The notes under the pieces: generated by a model
What the model was told of the DNA's origin: nothing
Seen by the model: the letters and a program-made list of their open reading frames with translations, nothing else
Database searches by the model: none
NCBI GenBank assembly: GCA_032622095.1
Contig: CP136061.1
Coordinates: 82,000,324-82,064,323 of the forward strand
Length of the DNA stretch: 64,000 nucleotides
Source of the DNA: Siphonodentalium dalli
Lineage: Eukaryota; Mollusca; Scaphopoda; Gadilida; Siphonodentaliidae
Direction: 5' to 3'
In this document: positions 57,000 through 64,000 of the stretch, one piece after another
Layout of the letters: every line of letters begins with the position of its first letter
How positions within the stretch are numbered: the first letter of the stretch is position 1
Made by a program: the position numbers and the translations under genes

Positions 57000-58767
57000 C
57001 GATCGAACAAATGTCAGGGGCGGAGTGTTCATATATTTACGCGACATGAATCGGTTCTGTATACGTAGTGACTTGCCATCCACAGGAAAAATAGACTCAG
57101 TATGGGTGGCGATTACGATAAATAGGAAATATCTTGTAATAGGTTGCTTCTATAGACCCCCAAACGCCCCCGCCAAACTATGGAATGATATTAATGAATG
57201 TATATCGTTAGCTCGTGATAACGACATTGATGCGATAATAGATGACGACTTCCACGAATATTACAAACCTAATGGGAACTGGAAAATTAATGATATGTGC
57301 TATGAACGCGGTCTAACGCTACTCGTTTCTGAGGAAACATTTTACTGAGAATGCTACTGCTATACTTACTTTGTTTATGACTAGAAAATCTGAACTAGTG
57401 GAGTTTCCGTTTGTCATTGGTAATATGTTTCGTGTTCACTGCCCTGTTGTTTTGAAACTTAAGCTCAATAAACACCTCATCCCAATGTGATAACAAGAAC
57501 GATTTGGAACTATAATCTAGCAGACTATGACACAATGCACGAATATATTTTACAATGGAATCGCGGGGAAAGTACAATGCTACCACGGGAATGATGGGTA
57601 CATGACATAACTAATAAATTTGACGAGGTGTGTAATGACAATATCCCACAAAAACAGTGGTAATTATGAAAGATGCCACCGTGGCTCACTCCAAATGTCA
57701 GGAAACTCATGAGACAAAGAAAGACAAACAACAGGCTTGGGCCAACTTCCAGTTAAAGCGCAATGAGACCATCGTACCATCAGAAAAAGCAAGCGGGAAC
57801 TTGATGAAAAAACGAACCTATACTAATCAATGGAAGTAATGATCAATCAACGTGGCGGAAAACTCTTCAAAGTATACTGTTCTACGATCATGCACGCACA
57901 ATTCCACCTCTGACAGGTGATTGTTTCCTGAATTCATCGACTGAGAAAGCAAATGCATTTAACTCCTTTTTCTGTGAAATGTCCTCAGTCGATGGTGTCG
58001 GGGGGGTTTCTGACTCGCTTTAATTTCAACACAGACGACCATGTGTAGAAAGTATTTCTATAATGTCTGTTGATGTTTATAAGGCTCTAAATTCTCTGAA
58101 GGTCTAAAAATCATGTGGTCCTGATAAAATAAGTCCTAGAGTACTGAAGCATCGTGCCTCTTTTTCTTTATGTGAACCACTTGCATCTTATTTCAAATTA
58201 TTTGTTGAAAATAATCACTTTCCGCACCAATGTAAGATATCTAATGTGACCCCAATTTTGAAAGCAGGTAACCCTAGTATAATGTCTAACTACCGTCCAG
58301 TCTCACTACCTATATCTGCGTATCAAATTCCTGGAAGACAAAAGCTACTGTCAATTCACCTATTTGGATTTGTGAAAGGTGACTCAACTGTTTTGCAACT
58401 GACAGAAATATAAAATAATACATGCAGGTCCCTAGATGATGCAACATAAATAAGATGTTTCTGTGATGTTAGTACAGCGTTCGCTAAGGTATAGCACCGC
58501 GGAATACTTCACTAACTATTGAAGATATAAATTACACGGGATTTGCATAAACTGATTGACTCATATCTTGAATGCCGACAACAACGTGTAATTATCGATG
58601 GATCATGTTCTCAGTTGCATCATGTTTTTGATGGAGTTCCTCAAGGATATCCTCGGACCTCTCTTGTTTTCCTGATCTACACACATGACATAACTGAATC
58701 GATTACATGCAACATACGCCTTTTCGCTGATGACACTTTCCTAATAATTGAAGACCCCAATCTTTGA
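57000..58767 (+). pseudogene. Strongly degraded LINE (endonuclease and RT traces)
   Basis: 57025-57348 encodes an endonuclease piece with SVWVAITINRKYLVIGCFYR then PPNAPAKLW. The usual GDFN is DDDFHEYY, so a catalytic position is lost. Around 58090-58310 are RT blocks CGPDKISPRVLKH, VTPILKAGNPSIMSNYRPVS. 58543-58767 has RQQRVIIDGSCSQ, FDGVPQG and the catalytic box RLFADDTFLI. Many stops and frameshifts lie between, and the thumb and C-terminal tail are gone. It is related in motif style to the LINE at 19.1-22.9 kb but far older. Confidence 0.82.
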
Positions 58768-61700
58768 ATTTAATTTTGGTTGCTGTTGTTTGATCATTTA
58801 CAATAAATGACATAACATGAGGGGTTACGGAAATGGAATATCGGCCCTTTTCGAGAATCCGGGGTTATAGTGTAAACATATTTTATTCCAATCCTAATAA
58901 CATATATAAACATTTAAGAGGGAGGTAAAGTGGCACAATTCAAGAAATCAGGGCCAGTTGAAATCTATGTATTTTTGTTTTAAATGACCAAACAATTTAA
59001 AATATGTTTGTTCATAGACATATACAATAATCCAAGATTAAGTATAATCTGATAAGAAATAAATTTGTCATTCCCAAAAAGATGAATTTCAACGTCAAAA
59101 CAAAACAAAAAGTTTGAGACGAAAATACTCACTGGCAAGAATATCAAATAGCCAACAGGAGGTATCAACATGCAGCGAATACTCCCGTGCAGTGACAACG
59201 CGTAGCGGATTTCCTAGTTTCAAACATAAAACTCAAGAAATTTGAACTTAGTATAAGCAAACAAACCACCCAAAAAGATATCCATTTGCAAGAACTATTT
59301 CAGAAAACTATGGAACACCACTTTACTATCAATAATACATGTATGCAAAGATGAACAGTCCCTAACATCATGCACAGCGAAATAGCTTTTCATACTTCCT
59401 GTTTACCTTTCGTCATGAGTTTCGATTTCGGCTGGAAACAAACAAGAAATTCCCCTTTTAATCTTCAGCTGTACGTGTCGATCAAAGAAGCGATCGTCAA
59501 TACCTTTCTGATGTATCTAACACAAACGTATTATACTATTTTTTTATCAATATATTGATTCCTTATCGGTCAAACGTTGACAATTTATTAGCTTGAAGTT
59601 TAGTTTGCGGGCAGAATTTATCAGGTTGGCGGAAGTCAACGAACAACTTCCATTACGTAAATAATCTACCCATTGTCATCAGACTCAGTACTTTTAGAGT
59701 CTGAATATGGTTTTAATCAGAACTGAGACAAGATGGAATGATTTGAAATTGGTGGTAAGCCGTGTGCCTGCGTTTAGTGATTTTTTAAAATAATCTATTG
59801 TATTACAATTGCGTGTGGGGTCAGGTAGAGAGTTCAACTCACTTAATGTAAATAATATATATAATAAATAATAATAAAATAAAATATAAATAAATTATAA
59901 TACCCGCGAGGAAAGCAGCAATTCGTGCCGTTCCCAAGCTAAGAATAAGTTGTGTAAATATCACCTTTGTGTTACAATAGATCAGAACGAAATGACAGAA
60001 CCCGTGACTTTATAACTACATAAATTGGCATAAATAATTAAAAGAATTAGTATTCCGTTAATTAGCTACCAATGATATAATTTAGTTAATATTATACTGA
60101 TTACAGTAGATATTAAATACAACTGAAATGTTATAAATTATTACCTCAGGAGGCAATGCATAACCGAACTGTCCGAAGGTCAATACAAAAGAGAACGCAG
60201 TCAACAACAATCGCCTGTGTGCGTGAAAGCGTGACAAAGATAATTTAGCAAACTGTGGGAAACAAAATGGAAAGGTGATAGCGGTGCAAAAATATGATAT
60301 AATATATATGGTTAAGCATGCATACTCTCCCACATAATGAAAATTAATTATTAGACTGCCTTCACCACGTTCATTTTGATATATGACACACTTGGTATAA
60401 GACGATCACTGTCAACATGTTACATTTAATTTATATATAATCACATTTTAAGTATTAGGTTTTTTTTAATTTGTGGCAATACATAAGTCAAGATACATAA
60501 CCATCAAGATACCATCGTACCAAAATAAACACGATTGTATGCCTTTGGTAACTAAAACACGATACTTCACATACGATATGTAGCGTAGTTATAGTGGAAA
60601 CAGTTTTGGTACAATATTTGTACCCAGGATCTCTAAAGAACTAATCCTCCACAAAAATATGAATATTGCCATAGATTTATTATAAGTCGTGTCGCTATTA
60701 GGCTCTTTGCGGAATATGGGACCAGCTTCTGGTTGATAGTTATTCGGGAGTACTTTTTATGACGAACTAATTTGATATATCAACATGATAACCACATATA
60801 TACATCATGTCTATTATGTTATATGACAGTGTAGGATGGGATTGCCCATCTTGGAGCATCTTGTCCCCATAACTCCAAAAGTGAACAACTACAAAATTGA
60901 CCAAAACCAATTTCAGATATATAAGATACTTATATATATAGTTCCCATGCCAGCTTTTCATATTGTACATGTGTGGTTTAATCATCAACATATATCCACA
61001 CAGAGTATTGAACGTATAGACCCTTATATTTATCAAAATAAAACGAAATACTGACATATATTGTGCAGGTGGCGCTCATATATCGCTGAATATCTTCCTT
61101 CCATCGATCGAATGCGACCAGGGCGCTCACAAAGTAATATTGACCCATAAACTAATTACCTTTGCGCGTGTATGACAAGTGCTTTCTCACCAAAACGAGT
61201 GTGGATGAACATATGATACAAAACAGGTTTGAAAGAAGCCAACGCCATCGATCCCAGAGATTCAACGTATATTTGTATAAACTTTATCTGCCCTATAACA
61301 CAGACAAAATATCAATCTAGTTATAAAGGATAGTTTATAGACTGAATCAGTGCACACAAGTTTTCAAAACTCGAGTAGTCTTTTTACCTACATACACACA
61401 GTAGGTATCACAACATAGAAATAATTGAACTTTCCTCAATCATGTTCAAGTACGAACACAGGATGGACTTGGTAACTGACGACTGAGATATAACAACTAT
61501 CAACGGATAAATCTGAACAATGTAATCAGATATTCAGAATCGAAAAACATTTTAACCTTGTTGGTATGACATCTTAAGTTTGCGACCGTGGTACTTGTGG
61601 ATATGTTTGAGCCACATTCGACATGACACACATCGATTTCTTGCTCAAACTATCGCTGGGAGCAACTGTAGAATTCCGAACCAGAGCACCTTGCTGTTCT

Positions 61701-62405
61701 TACTCTGGCCAATATATTGATCTTGCGTTACCAATGAGCATTCGGCACTGATAAGAGTACCAACCTGATACATTGTCACTCATACAACAAACTTGATGTT
61801 TTCAAATCCTTATAAAATACAATAAAATTTTATTTTTAAAAAGTTGCAAACTTTGGTTCGATATATTAATTTGCAGGTTTGAATGATTGATATCAGCTGC
61901 TATCTTTGCTATGCTTGTTACATTGAAACGATTGCATTCACAATAAGCAACTGGGCACATTTATTTTGGAATTTATGAATATATCAATGTTTCATTCTTG
62001 AATATTTCGCATGACAGAAATGGGAAATTGTTAACACTCCCCAACCAATATTCACATATTTTTATTTAACTGAAATATGCACCTCGAGGATTTGCTATAG
62101 CATAAAATGATCACCTCGGATTCTAGTGGACTTTTAGTATGTTCTAAACATATTCGCCTACAAATTCTGAAAAAATATCTTCATTGGTGTTTTTTCCTTA
62201 GTTTACTCTAATGTTCCTGGACTATATTCATAGATATAAATGTTGCCCCCGTGAGTCTGACAGCTATGACATTAAACAATAAATGCCTGTGTTATCGGGA
62301 GTTACATATTGGAAACTTGATGAGAGTGGAGGCTTTTTCGCTAACGTGAGACGTCTGCCGTAAACATCGCTTCTCAAGAATCAGCAAGTCAGAATTGAGT
62401 TAAGT
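58768..62405. other. Long stretch without a supported gene
   Basis: AT-rich sequence with short open frames only. One possible minus-strand exon is 60252-60145: a CCCACAG acceptor, then 36 codons (FAKLSLSRFHAHRRLLLTAF, then SFVLTFGQFGYALPPE), then a GAG/GTAATA donor, both phase 0. It is hydrophobic and could be a signal or membrane segment, but no partner exon was found. An ATAATAATAAAATAAAATA-rich patch lies near 59850-59900. Confidence 0.4.
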
Positions 62406-63015
62406 ATATTGTGGATTTGTTCAAATGGGGTCGTCTGACCAAAAAGGGGCAGAGCTTGGGGAGTAACTTTTTCTGTCCATGGTAATTCTAAAAACATCTC
62501 CTAAAAAACCATCAGGGCTATTTGGCTTATATTTGGTATGGATGGTCATTGAGCGAAAGGGGTACAGATTTGTTCAAAATGGATCACCCGGTCAAATAAA
62601 GTCAGAGTCAGGGACATAACTGCTTTAGCCATGGTAATTTTTAAAATGTCTTCATGAATCAAGAACCATCAGGCCTATTCAGCTTATATTTGGTATGGAG
62701 AGTCATTGGGTGACGGGATTCAGATTTGTTCACATGGGGTCAGCAGATCAAAACGGAGTGGAGCCAGTGACATAAATATGTATTTCTTAAAACAATTTCT
62801 CAAGAACCATCGGACCTATTCAGCTTATATTTGGTCTTCGGGTGACTGATTCAGATTTGTTAAAATTGGGTCACTGTGTCCAATATGTGCGGAGCCAGGG
62901 GCAGCAATTATTCTTGAAACATTTTCTTGGGAGCCATCTGTCCTATTTAATCTATATATAGCATGGAAGGTCCTTGGGTTAGATTTGTTAAAATGGGTCC
63001 GACCAATCAAGAAAT
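62406..63015 (+). repeat. Degenerate tandem repeat, 125-160-bp spacing
   Basis: CAGATTTGTT(C/A)A(A/C)A recurs at about 62415, 62567, 62726, 62851 and 62982. Each copy is followed by GGGTC..., then GGAGCCAG or CAGAGTCAG, AAGAACCATC(A/G)G and TTCAGCTTATATTTGGT. Unit length varies by internal deletion. Stops occur in all frames, so it is not coding now. Confidence 0.8.
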
Positions 63016-64000
63016 GGCGTCTTGGTGTGTCGGGTCCACTTGACAGTTGGGAATCAAATATGTTTAATATTAAAAAAGGAAGGGGTGTGTCAATTTGGAT
63101 GCATCACTTCTATCTAATGGGGATGTGCAAAGGAATTTAACGAACTTGGGAGTATGTTTGCTCCAATTGGGATGAGACGTCAATATGGACTAAGTGATTT
63201 TGACATGTCGTAACTGATGTGATCTTCAGAGTCCGAGTCCCCTCAGTCTTTATTATCAGGTGATCGACTCAACAGTCATTAATTGACTATCTTGTATAAA
63301 TAGTCAACAGCAGTGGCCTCACATTATGCCAGTAGCCTTTCACCAAATAATAAGAGTCTCAAAGCGTCATATTCCCTCAATCCATGGTACCATAGGCCAC
63401 TCAATATTCATCATATTGCACACGACCTGATAACACAGCCGTTTTGCCACACACAGATCCCAGCAGTCCATGGCTAGCTTCGGTATTTGAATTGGACAAG
63501 GAATATTCAAAAATATGCACAAATTGTGGCTGTTCAAGTTATTTGCCAGCCGGGTTTTGTGAATGGTCTATGCTGTTGGAGAATGTTCAATATATCCCAC
63601 ATTTCAATTAAACACCTGCAAATGATAAAAGTGTTAAGGGGAAATGTTCACATAGATTATGTTGGCCTGACCTTGATCAATCTCATCCCATCCCGGTAAC
63701 CACCTCCAATAATGTTCAGCTTGGTGTCATTCGACCAATATGCCAAGTTTCGTGCTTTGGAAAATATTGTCACGATTCATGTTATTATTAAGGGACCCCG
63801 CTATCTGTGATGATTAGGAAATACATTCCTTAAGGAACCCCGCTATATGCAAGTTATAAGAATGTGCATTGATCCCAGTTAGATGTGAGCATAGAGTAAA
63901 AGTGGCATGATCATTCCTATCTCTAATATTGACTCTGCATGGTCGTGTTTCAAAAACATATGCTAATGTGGCTCCAAAAACATTCCCCCCGTTAGTAACC
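63016..64000. other. No gene recognised
   Basis: A two-unit imperfect repeat, TTAAGG(G/A)ACCCCGCTAT, lies at about 63789 and 63832. A 70-codon frame (63487-63699) has no domain. Confidence 0.45.

Overview
The window is AT-rich, intron-containing eukaryotic DNA dominated by transposable elements and satellites. It has no operons, ribosome binding sites or bacterial gene packing. The mixture points to an invertebrate metazoan: APE-type LINEs, a Ty3/Gypsy element, TTAA- and TA-target MITEs, a Mutator-type transposase fused to a YqaJ nuclease, and a THAP zinc finger. A marine lophotrochozoan such as a bivalve mollusc would fit, but the sequence alone does not prove it. I see no intact host gene. 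Nearly every recognisable coding region is a decayed or interrupted mobile-element gene. I recognised no rRNA, tRNA or CRISPR array. || Layout, 1-32 kb: a Helitron-like 3' end and palindromic repeats (0.9-1.4 kb); a minus-strand jockey-like LINE remnant (3.5-4.6 kb); a plus-strand LINE whose 3' half is tandemly duplicated and carries a 35-bp-arm palindrome (4.7-8.7 kb); a Gypsy element with a 5' LTR, a broken pol and no visible gag or 3' LTR (10.3-15.3 kb), split by a TTAA-flanked MITE; satellite units with a CGCTCTTTATT core and a THAP remnant (16.5-17.3 kb); a nearly complete LINE with two stop codons, inside an 89-bp target-site duplication (19.0-23.0 kb); a solo LTR of the Gypsy family (23.6-24.0 kb); two more copies of the TTAA MITE (25.4-25.8 and 27.0-27.4 kb); then minisatellites. 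|| Layout, 33-44 kb: this is the most notable locus. A Mutator-type DDE transposase (DGGW, GDGDS, CxxH and NLAESWMN motifs) is followed in the same orientation by a YqaJ-type exonuclease domain and, across introns, by a short acidic C-terminal domain. The locus is bracketed by inverted repeats at about 33.2-33.3 and 43.6-43.7 kb, so it may be one transposon of about 10.5 kb. The 5' part of the transposase was amplified into a tandem array (three extra units of about 1.14 kb). A 44-bp satellite with an 88-bp higher-order period abuts the right inverted repeat. || Layout, 44-64 kb: a direct segmental duplication (1.8 kb, twice) containing satellite monomers; a Tc1/mariner-type MITE; 66-bp and 122-bp tandem repeats; a CACTA-like non-autonomous element inserted beside a LINE tail; a TA microsatellite; a strongly degraded LINE (57.0-58.8 kb); and a final stretch with only degenerate repeats. 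|| Working logic: the LINE endonuclease/RT, Gypsy pol and Mutator-YqaJ genes are the autonomous-type components. The MITEs, solo LTR and Helitron-like ends are non-autonomous derivatives. Nesting gives relative ages: the MITE is younger than the Gypsy element, the CACTA-like element probably younger than the LINE tail beside it, and the LINE at 19-23 kb looks among the youngest insertions.
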